Assembly: GCA_018292915.2 (NCBI GenBank)
Contig: JACVVK020000139.1
Location: forward strand, 57,501-121,500
Source of the DNA: Batillaria attramentaria
Lineage: Eukaryota > Mollusca > Gastropoda > Batillariidae
Length of the DNA: 64,000 nucleotides
Direction: 5' to 3'
A program made the translations under genes and the position numbers. Shown here in pieces: positions 42,328 through 53,509 of the stretch. Every line of letters begins with the position of its first letter. Position 1 is the first letter of the stretch. Below the pieces are notes generated by a model, which worked only from the letters and a program-made list of their open reading frames with translations, had not been told where the DNA came from and ran no database searches.

Positions 42328-45300
42328 GGATCTGCCAGCAGCGAGCGAGTGACAATGTCTTTCTTGGCAGTGGTGTCCAAGGTGATGAGACTCAAACCCT
42401 GATTCGTACAGTACGCGTCGTTCAGTAGCCATATTTTGGAGGCCGACATCACCTTCCAGCACAGCCCGGTCAGACGGTCATAGGTGAACCCCTCCTCTCT
42501 CCTGCACCAGTCTGTCGACCACGAGTCAGATTAGTAGGACTTTAAGTCTGACTACGTATGACAGGCGTACAGCAGCGCGTAGAAAACTTTTTTCGTACGT
42601 TCTTAATCTGTTCATCAGAATCAGTCACTGGAATAACATTAATGATGTTAATAATTAATTAATGATAATATTAATATTAATGATTACTTACATAGCGCTG
42701 TAACCTATTCAAAATAATAGTTCTAAGGGCTTTAAGATGAAATAAAATAACAAGTGAAAAGGAAGAAATATACAAAATAGACAAAAAAATAACCAGACAT
42801 ATATAAACAAAAATATTCAATTGCAAAATAGTAAATGACACTATTGTCGGGGACTCTGGCCGGCGTCCATGTTGTTCTAGGAGTATGTTCCCCGTACTGA
42901 CCAGACGATGTTATAGTTGCTGACCGAGGAAACGCCAGACAACGCTGATTGGTGGCTATTTTTAAATGATTTGTCGAGTCCCACTCTGTATAAAAATGAT
43001 CCTTAGGCTTATAGAAAGTGGTATTTCTTTAATAGTAGATTTCTTTGAAATCACGAAAACGTTCGCGATGGCGAAATCAAACATCCTTTTGTTGGACAAA
43101 CAGCCTCTCAGCTTAAGAAGCGGCAGTTTTTTTTTTCATTTCAGCGGCGTTACGAACATAAAGGCTTTAAGAGCAAAATAGCACAAGCCATATTTTATGT
43201 CATAATTATATGTAGTGTTAGGATGGCTGTGTGTGTATGTGACGTGTATTTAATGTGTACATACATCATGCCACTCTGCTATTGTGAGGCGCCCAGAGCT
43301 CCAGCAGGAGGTTGGGCTCGACACAAGTCCTCATTATTATTATTATTAATTTTATTACCGTTGACGTGAAATGATATTGAAATAGCATTCTCGGAAGTAG
43401 AGTAGAGAGAAAGTTCTCATTATCAGTTGATCAGAGTGGATAACTTAGTAATAATGACATTAGTACAGATGTCCACCCATGAGTCATAAGTGACATAACC
43501 TAACTGTCAGCCAGTGACGTGTTTTGTTTTCATGTTTGTTCTTTAACCACCCGTTTAGCTACATTACATTCATATTTGTTTTCATTAGATGGAACTCCAC
43601 CGACTTCATCAAAACTACCAACTTAATCGTCTGATTCAGAGTCCAGTGCAGGGAACGCAGAAGAAGAAGAAGTTTTCGTGAGATAAATCCCAGTGGAGGC
43701 CCAGACCTTGCCCACCGCCATACCCACCAGGTACCCAGTAGGGGCCCACTCACCCTGCACACTGGGTATTTGGTCCATAGTTTTAATCCAATCCACTGGC
43801 AAAACTATGTCCACACTGTGGCAATGCTCCAGAAGACGAGTTGCATTTTTTCTTTGATTGTACCCTGTATGCCGACTTGCGAACTCGGTAATTGTCCCAG
43901 TTCGACTTGTCAATGTTCAGAACAAGAAAACTGTCCATTCTAAACACTTCCGTTTCGTCACATGTATCTCAACTCGCAAAATATGTGTTTTTCGCTCTCA
44001 AGATGCGAAACAGTATCTTTGATACGGCCCCTTAGATCGTGTCTCTGCCACGTGCAGACTGGCCTGCTAGTTGTGTCACTACCGGTAACACGGGCTTTTG
44101 GCCTATATTTAGAATACCGCTCACGTATAAGCTTACAGCGCGAGTTTTGCTCACGCTCCATGTACTGTAATTCCGACCGTCTCTTGCTCTTTGCAGCAAC
44201 ACCTGAGTGTGTGCGTGCGTGTGTGTGTGTGTGTGTACACAATGATGTCTGTTATTAGTGTTAACGGTATTTTCTTTTTTTTTCGCTCCAAATATCTGTT
44301 ATCATATGCTCACTCCATTGCGATGGACAAATGTCTGTGCAATAAAATCATCTGAGTCTGAGTCTGAGTCTGGTCCATAGTTTTAGAGGGTGTAATTTTC
44401 GGCCTATGCCTACTTTCATTTCGATGCTGGTGTGGCCACTATGCCTACTTCTGTGATTATTTAGTTCAGCTTGTGTAGGTAAAGCGGCACCTTACCATTT
44501 CTGAAGACGAAGTAGCGAGAGCCAGGAGATGAGTGTTTCTGGTAGTTGCTTCTGAAGACAAGAGAGTGGAGAAGACAGCTGGAGAAATGTCGGTTGAAGA
44601 CAAAAGAGTTACACCAAAGGCGATTACTGCAAGCGACTGCGCATGCGCGCAGAGAGTGTGCAGTGAAGGAGTCAGAAACCGCGTCAGTCAAGCTCGGAGC
44701 GAAGTTGTCCATTGCTGCATCACGTGACCACTTCCCACCAGCAGACAACACACTCCTTTCACAAAAACAAACAAAACAAACAAACAAACAAACAAACAAA
44801 CAAACAAACAAACAAACAAACAGACAAACAAACAAACAAATCATTCATTGAATTCATTGTACGAAATAAAGGCATCGCCAGTGAACTAAACAATAATGTA
44901 CACACACCGTATATTGTGTCTACATTTCAAGACTTTTTGATTAAAATCCTATCCCTTCTTCGGGGGCAGCCGGAAGGGTCGAATGGTAGAGCGTTGAACA
45001 TTCAATGCTAGGCTCGTGAGTTGGAATCTCGGCCGGGGCCAAATATTTGTGCTGACCTTTCTCTCGTTGCCCCGTCTTTGATTTCACCCATAAGTGGTGG
45101 AAAAAGACGTAACCCCCCCCCCCTTCCCCCCCCCCACACTTCTTCGGAGATCCGAGTGGCATAGCGATGGACTTTCAAAGCTAGGGTGTCCAGTTCGAAT
45201 CTCGACTATGGCCAAATATTTGCACTGGTTTTTTTTCTCGTTGCCCCGTGTTTAATATTACCCATACGTGCCGGAGAAGGACGTGTAAACTCCCGGACAC

Positions 45301-45548
45301 CCCATCCACCCCCCCCCCCCTCCCCCACTCACCGTATTTCCTGGTATGATATGGTGAGGGTATGATATCAATAACATTGACCAATCGCAGCGTTTTAAGC
45401 GGAGAAAATAATGAATTAGCAATGACGTTATATTTTGCGCATTTTAAAAATAAGAATTAAGAAATTCACATGCCGCATGTGTAATTACTATTACTCACGT
45501 GTGGAACAGCATCCAGCACACAACACGAAATACGCCCGACATTTTCAT
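41692..45548 (-). CDS. PAN-like + C-type lectin secreted protein, copy C (complete)
   Basis: Four minus-strand exons: 45548-45499 (signal peptide, 50 nt), 44755-44496 (PAN-like, 260 nt), 42511-42326 (lectin first half, 186 nt) and 41963-41692 (lectin second half and stop TAA, 272 nt). Total 768 nt, 255 residues, no in-frame stop. Intron phases are 2, 1, 1. Residues 1-17 are a short signal peptide (MKMSGVFRV start); the PAN-like part has cysteines near 55, 59, 65 and 77; the lectin domain runs from DWC (106) to CEK (250). The inner disulfide cysteine of canonical C-type lectins is absent and the sugar site reads EPD, so classical EPN/QPD specificity is not assured. The protein is probably a secreted recognition lectin; the domain pairing suggests both protein- and glycan-binding surfaces (inference). 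This is the only complete intact copy in the window. Confidence 0.93.
42052..42325. repeat. (ATT)n and two (CA)n tracts in the copy C lectin intron
   Basis: AAT/ATT inverted tract at 42052-42100, CA at 42134-42200, CA at 42279-42325. The last CA tract begins at the splice donor itself. Confidence 0.95.
42640..42835. repeat. AT-rich insertion in copy C intron
   Basis: Contains TTACATAGCGCTGTAACC and AT-rich DNA. It is absent at the collinear position in the LDLa gene intron, so it is probably a SINE-like insertion. Confidence 0.5.
43150..43355 (+). mobile_element. Probable LINE 3' tail
   Basis: Ends in GAGGCGCCCAGAGCTCC and an ATT array, like other LINE ends in this window. Coding part not clear. 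Confidence 0.45.
43795..44375 (+). mobile_element. LINE fragment with cysteine motif
   Basis: The plus frame reads PHCGNAPEDELHFFFDC near 43815-43870, the zinc-like C-terminal motif of non-LTR reverse transcriptases, and a likely 3' end with AATAAAATCATCTGAGTC repeats at 44340-44370. Confidence 0.7.
44763..44842. repeat. (CAAA)n microsatellite
   Basis: Immediately behind the acceptor of the copy C PAN exon. A similar array is at about 34950-34992. Confidence 0.93.
44965..45130 (+). mobile_element. SINE family 1, diverged
   Basis: Head and body retained, C-homopolymer tail. Confidence 0.85.
45139..45320 (+). mobile_element. SINE family 1, strongly diverged
   Basis: Tandem to the previous copy. 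The head has AGTGGCATAGCGATGGAC and the body GCCAAATATTTGCACTGG. Confidence 0.8.
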
Positions 45549-45899
45549 GTCGATGTCTTTGTCCTTTCCTGCCGAAGTGTCCCTACGTGTCTTACCCACA
45601 CCTCAGACGGACGAGTGTTTTGAGGGAGGCAACTGTACACAATATCGGGTGTCCTGTCTTCTTTCAATGCCTCATTAAAATGTTTAAGGTGGAATATTCG
45701 TTAACTCTTAAGCGCTCATGCGTTTTCGGCGTTCGGCCGTTTTCTGACGCCTCTGCATACTTTTACAAGTTGTAAAACACAGTTAAACATTCTCTTGCAC
45801 ATCATATAAAAGAGAGTTACAAATGCTTTTAAAGTAGATGAAAAACGAATCGAAATATCTGTGTATGACAATTGTATTGTCTGATTAACAAGGAACTTC

Positions 45900-46065
45900 T
45901 TCTGCTGAACTCGAAGTTTTGTTGTTGTTGTTGTTGTTTTTCCGAACAAACCTTTTTTCACTGTTTCTTCTTGTTTTGTTGTTGTTGTTGTTTTTGTTTG
46001 TTTTTGTTTTTTTTACAACAAAAGACACCTACACGTTACAAAAAAAAAATGTTTTTTTTTGTGTG
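45900..46065. repeat. (GTT)n and T/A-rich low-complexity DNA
   Basis: Two GTT tracts and T/A homopolymers. Confidence 0.85.
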
Positions 46066-46389
46066 ACAAAAAAAATGTAGGTCTGCTTTCTGTGTCCTGT
46101 GACATGTATATGTATATATATGTAAAAAGGTGATAATACAAACTACATTGCTGGCTGAATAGTAAATGTGTGGCCGAGTGACGTCATATGCATATGCTTC
46201 CACAACATCATTGTTACGTCACTTATGATCAGTAAAATTACAGGTTAGATCCATAGCGAACGTCGACAAGTGACCACACGAAGAAGTATTTCTATGTACC
46301 AGTGGTATTGGAAGAGTCCATCGTTAATATATGATAGATTTTATAGGGAATGAACGCTAGAGAGTTAAAAGATAAAATAGTACTAAGGG

Positions 46390-46640
46390 GACGTACAACA
46401 AATAGACCTGGATGCTGACGGTCAATGATCGCGCACTGAGCTGATCGAAGGGAAAAGCGTTGTATCGTGTTTGTGGATATCGCATGTTGACAATGTAAAT
46501 GGCCATGTCTGAATTATAAATGTGGAAATGAAATTGATAGCGGTCCACTGGCACGGACATACACACGTGACCCCAAGTGCATGACTGAGCGCGATCATTT
46601 ATAACGCAGTCAGGCTGTACTTCTGACGAATATGTTTATC
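46390..46640 (-). promoter_or_regulatory. Conserved upstream block of copy C
   Basis: Collinear with the copy B and X flanks: CTGACGGTCAATGATCG, TATCGTGTTTGTG, CCATGTCTGAATTAT, GTGACCCC. Shared upstream DNA may include promoter elements; no TATA box was evident next to the copy C start. Confidence 0.5.
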
Positions 46641-46649
46641 CAATATCAT

Positions 46650-48070
46650 GTATTGCAATTGAATTCCATTTCACGACATTAGCTAAATTTCAAACTGAAG
46701 TTGATACTCAAATTCTACTTCAACATACGGAGTAAACGTACATTTCAAATACAGCAGTCTATTACAAACTCTCATCTCCAAGGTCCCCTGAGAAAAATCA
46801 ACACGGCTGAATGAGCACTCTTGGAACAAATATTTCAATAGACTTACCAGAAATAGTGAAATCGATGTTATATAAACGTGAAACCTGCATTACTTGTCAT
46901 TTCGGGCCGACAAATACTAAGACCCAGTAATCGTCAGATGACAATGAATATAACTTAGTTCTCACCGAATCCTCTGCTAACATTCAAAGTGGTTTAAAGA
47001 CACCATTACTACCATTACAAGGCTTTGTGCAGGGGATTTCTGTTTTAAAACAGTCGCTCTCGTGACCTCGCCTGTCCGCCCGAAATCTTGGAGTTTAGTA
47101 GAGCTCCGAATGAAACACACCGATGTTTGATGACCGTGCAAACGAGGAAAACTATAGGCTACAGAACACAGATGCAAATGTCAAGAAAAACTCTATATAT
47201 TCCCTTAAAACATAACTTTGCATATGACACCCTAGAAATGCTTTAAAATTCACCAAAAAGAAAAAAAAATCACAAAAGGTCGGCAGCCAAAGACTCATGT
47301 GTAGTTTAAATTTCAACAAATTCCAATATTTGTTTTTTGGGCAATGTTAGCAGCGACCACATATCCCCTCATTCCTCTATCGTCTGCTGGCTCTTGTGCC
47401 AAATAGTCCGCAAACGAGGCTCATTTGCAAAGCCAACAAAAAGCCCCAGATTGCCTTTTTTTAATTATGCACACAAATTTACTAAGGGGCAAAAACTGTG
47501 TACTATATTTAGCGTAGTTGTTACTACGTGCCAGGGCAGCTATTGGTGTCCTGTAGCCCAACCGTTCATATCCGACGCCCGCCATGTTTGTTGAATGTCG
47601 AGAGCGACAATTTCACCGACTGCTGCGTTTTTGCTCCAATAAGCTGAATCAAAACCTGTCTACATGTATTTGTGTATGTGTCTTAGTCGTGTGATGCTAA
47701 ACACTACGAAAACAGCTCAGAATGATCTTTGCGCCTAAAAATGATAACAATGGGGCCTTTAATCTTTCGCAGCCAAATTTCTAAATGAACAGCAATTGCC
47801 AGCGCCAAGTTTCTTTTCAACTGCAAGGGAATGGGTCTCTTGAAATGCGTATATATCTCAGAACGTTTTTCAGGATTCTTATGTTGAGGGGGTGAAGGGG
47901 AGGGTGTTGTGGATCCCTGACAGTGGTTATAGCCATGCCTGTCCAAACTCTACACCCCGTGAAATACGGTCCCGCTGACACGACCCTTCAAAGTCAAAAG
48001 TCAAAGACAAAAGTCGCCGATGGCAGCCGAACAACATGTCGACTAAAAAAAACTGCCAATTTAACAAAAA
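46650..48070. other. No recognised feature
   Basis: No domain exon, SINE or tandem repeat recognised. In particular no LDLa, PAN or lectin exon follows the orphan signal exon here. Confidence 0.45.
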
Positions 48071-48073
48071 CAC

Positions 48074-48232
48074 CGGCCCCCGTAGTGTAGTGGTTAGCAC
48101 TTCGGACTATGGACCGGGAGACCCGGGCTCGAATCCCAGCCGAGGCAAGCGGGATTTTTTCTACCTAGGTCGGCTCCTACCCAGAGCGGGTGTGCTATGG
48201 GCCCGATGGGGAAGCCCCCTTGGTGATAATAC
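48074..48232 (+). mobile_element. tRNA-derived SINE (family 2)
   Basis: tRNA-like head (GTAGTGTAGTGGTTAGCAC, B box GGGCTCGAATCCC) and the body shared with 24839-25312. Confidence 0.85.
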
Positions 48233-48505
48233 TTAAAAGAAAAACAAATGTTCTCGTTCGTTTTCCTGCTTATGACACCCCACATAAACAGCCGAATATA
48301 ACTGACGTAAAATATTGCATACAGACAATTACGTTTGTAGTAACCCATTTTAAGTCCAAAACGTTTCTTCAGTCATCACAGTCTGTCCAGGCAGAAATCA
48401 GAACTGGAACATTGTAAGCCTAAAGACTTTTTTGTTTCAAATTTTATTATTTAAAATGGACAAAAAGTATTTCAAAATTGATTTAGAATTACATTGAATG
48501 CTTAC

Positions 48506-48605
48506 CTCGTTTTGAGTAAACCTGTGTGTCTTTGTAGACCGTCGGTGCGTTTCTTAACGCACAAGCTGTGGCCAGCAGAGTGCACACAATGAGAAGTCGT
48601 TCCAT
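48506..48605 (-). CDS. Orphan signal-peptide exon (copy F)
   Basis: Minus-strand ATG at 48605-48603, 33 codons and one extra base, then donor GTAAGC. The peptide starts MERLLIVCTLLATAC, is clearly hydrophobic, and ends YSKR. This matches the LDLa gene's first exon in length (97 nt there, 100 nt here), phase 1 and dibasic end, not the phase-2 lectin signal exons. No partner exon was recognised in the next 3 kb. By phase it could splice to a lectin first-half exon, skipping the PAN exon, or to an LDLa-type exon lost from this locus. Confidence 0.7.
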
Positions 48606-48715
48606 GGTGCAACAAATAGCTAGACGGACGAAAAAACACTTTGACTAGGAAACAGAGTGTACGATACGACTCTTTTTTTCTCAGCGTCAGGAGTATTTTC
48701 TTGTCAACGGACAGG

Positions 48716-48723
48716 TTTTTATA
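48716..48723 (-). promoter_or_regulatory. TATA box upstream of the orphan signal exon
   Basis: Minus-strand TATAAAAA about 110 nt before the ATG. Confidence 0.6.
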
Positions 48724-48919
48724 TCAAACCTTGTGTAGCTGGTGGTGTGACTGTCCGGCTGAATACTACATAAGGCGGTGGGGGGTGGGGGGGGGGAAGG
48801 GGGGTGGGGGATGAGTGGCGAGGAATGTGGTGACCGCATGGTCCCACAATAAGTGCTGTCCAGCTGCCCATGGTTACTTTACAATGTCATTTCCAAATCG
48901 CCAGGAAATTGCCGTAATT

Positions 48920-48924
<5 letters not shown>

Positions 48925-48956
<32 letters not shown>

Positions 48957-49114
48957 GTTTCGGGGTTTTACGTCCTTTTCCACCACATACGGGTGATATG
49001 AAAGACGGGGCAACGATGAAAACGCCAGCACAAATATTTGGCCCCAACCGGGATACGAAGTCACGACCCGAGCATTAGAAGTCCAACGCTCTACCATTCG
49101 GCCACCCCGGCTCC

Positions 49115-49149
<35 letters not shown>

Positions 49150-49252
49150 TATTTATCCAGGATGAGAGATAAGATACAGAGTCCCTTCTACAGTCTTGTC
49201 CTGGCTACGTAGTGCTGGTGCTTAATCGCCTGCCCCTCCCCCCCCCCCACGC

Positions 49253-49321
<69 letters not shown>

Positions 49322-49337
49322 TCCCTCTCTTTACAAG

Positions 49338-49376
<39 letters not shown>

Positions 49377-49410
49377 GACAGACAGACAGACAGAGACAGA
49401 CAGAGACAGA
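48925..49410 (-). mobile_element. SINE family 1 framed by (GA)n and (CA)n tracts
   Basis: The SINE occupies about 48953-49118 in reverse orientation with full head. GA tracts lie at 48925-48953, 49118-49146 and 49342-49372, and a CA tract at 49260-49320. A LINE-like stub (TTTATTTATCCAGGATGAGA) lies between. Confidence 0.88.
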
Positions 49411-49727
49411 CAGACAGAGGTGCGAAATTTAACAGACCAAGGGTTCGTTGCACTCAAAGATTGTTAGCGACTCAACCGTATTCCAGTTGTTATTATCTCT
49501 TTATTGGACGCTACTGCTGACATGAATTACAAGTGGAGATAATCACACAGCCAATTATGGTTTGAAGTACCCATGATCAGCGAACAATTAGCCGTAATTG
49601 CTGCCTGCTGTACCACATGGATATAATGTACAGAGTTATGTTAAAACCGTGCTAATTTCCCGGTCCTCGTTCATGCTATAAGGTTATTAACCATCAGCAA
49701 TGCTTTCCAGCTGTTGGACGTTTGACA

Positions 49728-50440
49728 TGCTATAACGATAGTTTTGTCATCTGCTATGCTATAAAATTGTCGCTACTCGTTGGACATGCTATACAATTGT
49801 CGCTACTCGTCGGCCATGCTATACAATTGTCGCTACTCGTCGGCCAAGCTATACAATTGTCGCTACTCGTCGGCCATGCTATACAATTGTCGCTACTCGT
49901 CGGCCATGCTATACAATTGTCGCTACTCGTCGGCCAAGCTATACAATTGTCGCAACTCGTCGGCCATGCTATACTATTGTTGCTGGTCGTCGGCCATGCT
50001 ATACAATTATCGCTGGTCGTCGGCCATGCTATACAATTGTCGCTACTCGTCGGCCATGCTATACAATTGTCGCTTCTCGTCGGCCAAGCTATTCAATTGT
50101 CGCTACTCGTTGGCCATGCTATACAATTGTCGCTACTCGTTGGCCGTGCTATACAACTGTTGCTGGTCGTCGGCCATGCTATACAATTATCGCTGGTCGT
50201 CGGCCATGCTATACAATTATCGCTGGTCGTCGGCCATGCTATACTATTGTTGCTGGTCGTCGGCCATGCTATACTATTGTTGCTGGTCGTCGGCCATGCT
50301 ATACAATTGTTGCTGGTCGTCGGCCATGCTATAAAATTGTAGTTGACCATTGGACATACATTACAACTATTTTCGTCCATCGGGCATGCTATAAAGTCGT
50401 TTCTGTTCATTGGAAATGCTATAAATGTTTTAAACTTCTC
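49728..50440. repeat. 30-bp minisatellite, about 20 core copies
   Basis: Core unit GGCCATGCTATACAATTGT plus CGCTACTCGTC, regular from about 49758 to 50340 with diverged units at both ends. Being a multiple of three, it stays open in two plus frames and one minus frame; no start context or domain supports coding. Confidence 0.93.
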
Positions 50441-50449
50441 ATTGGTCAC

Positions 50450-51000
50450 CGAACATACTGTAAAGCACTTGTTTATTATCGGACATGTTAGAAAATTGTT
50501 GTCGTTTGTCATGGTAGCTTTAAAACGTTTGTTTTGTCATCGCAAAATTGCTGCTCGTCATCGAACAGCATTTAAAATTGAGTTTGGTCATGGGACATGC
50601 TAAAAAAATTCGTACTGGTCCTCGCATATACTTGAAAACTACAAAATGCGAAAAGTGTAAATAGGGAACTGAACCTCTGACACATATTAAACTAAACGGA
50701 AAAAAGTTTAAAAGTTCCTATCAAGTCACAGTTTGGTCTACCATGCCCTAAACAAAGTTATTATTGATTCACTCACTTTTCTTTTGGTTGCTTTGTTGGT
50801 TGGTTAGTTACGTTTAACATCCCACGCATCAAGATGTGGTTGGAGACTGCCCTACTTTTCAGATTAGGGGGTGGGGGGTGGAGGGGGACAGCTACCCTAA
50901 CTAAACAGCCCAGCTGAACACTATTCAGTCAAGCAAGATGCATCCTTGACTGTAATGGACAAATTACGAAAAGAAAAACAAACAGATCCAGTGTACACAG
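50450..51000. other. No recognised feature
   Basis: Only a G-rich stretch near 50870 and a possible SINE-like stub (TTACGTTTAACATCCCACGC) at 50808. Confidence 0.4.
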
Positions 51001-51002
51001 AC

Positions 51003-51105
51003 AGGGGAAGCGGGACAAAGTGGAAAAAAGGCCAGCACAAATATTTGGCCCCAGCCAGGACTCGAACACACGACCCGAGCATTGAAAGTTCAACGCTCTA
51101 AGCGC
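51003..51105 (-). mobile_element. SINE family 1 fragment
   Basis: Reverse-oriented body and B box, head truncated. Confidence 0.85.
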
Positions 51106-51127
51106 ACAAGTGTCCTAACTCTACGGT

Positions 51128-51391
51128 TAATAATGATAATACAGTATTGTATGGGCGCTTTACCAAATTTCTTGAATCGGCTCAAAGCTGCGAACTGAAG
51201 CCAACACGCACGATCACGTGAATCACACGCATTCTCCCCAACCTGAACATATTACAATCACATGGTACGAAGGGTCAGCTCAGCTATTTAGGTTTCGGAA
51301 GTTAGAAATGCAGTTATTTTCAAATTTTTAGGGCTGACCATTTCCAACGGAGAGGGAGAGGAAGCCGGAGTACCCGGAGAGAACTCCCGAC
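51128..51391 (-). mobile_element. SINE family 3, truncated
   Basis: Shares GCGCTTTACC, TGAATCGGCTCAAAGC and GAAGCCGGAGTACCCGGAGA with the other two copies. It ends just behind the copy D stop codon. Confidence 0.85.
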
Positions 51392-51414
51392 CTACATCAC
51401 TAATGTAAGTCCCG

Positions 51415-51987
51415 TTACGGTTTTTCGCAGATGTAGCGGTAGTCATTCTGGTTGTCGAGTCTGTCGACCAGGAGATAATCCCCGGATGTTTGCAAGCTCC
51501 AGGCCAGGATGTTCCCGCCTCCATTCGCGTTGTTTGGATCATCCGGCTCCCAGTACTGACGGTCGGCAGTCGTGTCCACCCACTCACCGGTCACCCAGAA
51601 GAAGTTGGGTATCCCACCCGGCCAGTAGGTAGCGCCCCACATTTCTAGCGGTCTGGCAGCTCCGATGTGAACTCCGAACCTCCAGTCAACGTAGGCCACC
51701 GTGGCGAGATCTGCAATGTGTATCATACACACGTCTTCCATAGGTGTTTGGTTAAGTATTCCACTAACTGAACCCAACACGCAGGCACAACACAATAACA
51801 AACAAAAAATACAACCAACCAACCAACAACAACAACGAAAAACACCACCACCACCACAACAACAACAGCAATACGAATAACAACAACAACAACAACAACA
51901 GCAAAACGAATCCGAGATGAGATACTGTTTTACCTGGATCTATGGCCAGCGAGCGAGCGACGATGTCTTTCTTGGCCGACGATGTCT

Positions 51988-52073
<86 letters not shown>

Positions 52074-52262
52074 AGTTAGTTATTTAGGGCTTAACGCCGC
52101 GCAAGCAACAGAGGTTAATTCGCGGCAACACACACACAAACAACAACAACAACAACAGCAACAACAACAACCTCTAACTAAGGACGGGGTTTAATGATGA
52201 CTTGCTACTCACCTATGTAACAGCATGGTACAAAATGCAAGAAACCCCCAAAACATCTCCAT
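51415..52262 (-). pseudogene. PAN-like + C-type lectin gene, copy D (gutted)
   Basis: Minus-strand remains: signal exon 52262-52213 (50 nt, phase 2, MEMFWGFLAF start), a stub of the first lectin exon ending at 51934 (KKDIVARSLAIDP, about 13 codons, donor intact), and a full second lectin exon 51710-51415 ending in CEKP and a stop. The PAN exon and the first three quarters of lectin exon 1 are missing; a (CA)n tract at 51996-52070 and a short repeat carrying CTTAACGCCGCGCAAGC occupy the place. The second exon is open, has EPDDPNN at the sugar site and retains the terminal cysteine. It cannot make a normal lectin domain. Confidence 0.85.
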
Positions 52263-52589
52263 TTGGTCTTCCTTCTGCTGCAACGTCCGAGGCTATTTTG
52301 CGTTCTTGCACCTAATTTCTACGTTAAAATACACGCAGCGAGCTGGTTCTAAAACACATTTTCATGTATACTCACCGTCAACGATCGCTTATTAATAATT
52401 GAGTTAATCGAAGAATGCGGCATAATTGTGTATACAAAAGACTTTTGTTGAGGCAAAAGCATTTAGCGAGCAGGTCGTAAAACAAGCTTACACTCATTCC
52501 AATCGTGAGTGACCGCTAATTGAGTTACTACAGGAATGCCCTGCAATGATATATACATAAGTAAATGAATGTATGAATTATTAATTTCT

Positions 52590-52890
52590 TCTTCTTCTTC
52601 TTGGCGGCCGCTTGGGTCACACTGGCAGGCCGGTTGTCACGATAAAGTGGGCCGTTTTTTGAAGATCCTGCCGTACAGCTTGGAGTGCAGACTGGTCTCT
52701 TCTGGCCACACTGCTGTACGCAGCTCCTGGAGCTTGGGGCACTGCTGGAGGACATGCTCTGCTGTTTGCTCGCCGGCGCCGCAGATGCACTCTGCAGAGG
52801 TGGCCAGTCCAAGCTTCCGGTGCATATGTGCATTGAGGCGGTTGTGTCCAGTTTTGAGCCGTAGAAGGATGACTTGCTCTTGTCATTAAT
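52590..52890 (-). mobile_element. LINE 3' fragment
   Basis: The frame reads LKTGHNRLNAHMHRKLG, ECICGAGEQTAEHVLQQC and LHSKLYG, the cysteine-containing C terminus of non-LTR reverse transcriptases, then FIVTTGLPV after a frame change. A GAA array follows. Confidence 0.88.
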
Positions 52891-53195
52891 TTGAGTTCAA
52901 AGAGATGTAGTAAAGAACAGAAATACAGAAAAAAAAAACAAACAAACAAACAAACAAAAAAGCGTATAGTCATGTTACGAGCCTATCACTATGTCATGAA
53001 GCAGTTGCATTGAACGATATAAACAAATTTGTTTTCCAGTCTATTTCGTTTGTTTATTGTTCGTCAAAATAAGGATTTCCGTAATTTATGATATGAGAAA
53101 ATATACGTCCAAGTGTGACCAAAAAACCCCCCACCTCTCTCCCTCTCTCTTTTCTTTTATGAATAATTTTCAGTCGAAGTTTACCGCCTTCCACA

Positions 53196-53197
<2 letters not shown>

Positions 53198-53284
<87 letters not shown>

Positions 53285-53371
53285 TGTGTCTGTGTCTGTG
53301 TGCGTGCGTGCGTGCGTGCGTGCGTGTGTGTGTGTGCGTGCGTGCGTGTGTGCGTGCGTGCGTGCGTGCGT

Positions 53372-53407
<36 letters not shown>

Positions 53408-53433
53408 CTGTGTGTGTGTGTGTGCGTGCGTGC

Positions 53434-53503
<70 letters not shown>
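53198..53503. repeat. (GT)n/(GC)-interrupted tract, about 305 bp
   Basis: Very long alternating tract with CGTG and CTGTGT variant blocks. The longest dinucleotide tract in the window. Confidence 0.97.
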
Positions 53504-53504
<1 letters not shown>

Positions 53505-53509
53505 GTAAT

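Noticed and set aside
49740..50340. CRISPR-like array
   Set aside because: No spacers; units are directly tandem in a eukaryotic genome.
49722..50342. 206-residue frame of repeated LLVGHAIQLS
   Set aside because: 30-bp minisatellite open in several frames; no signal, domain or splice context.
51764..52066. Cys-Val and Leu-rich frame over copy D
   Set aside because: Microsatellite and intron sequence; only the short KKDIVARSLAIDP stub is exonic.
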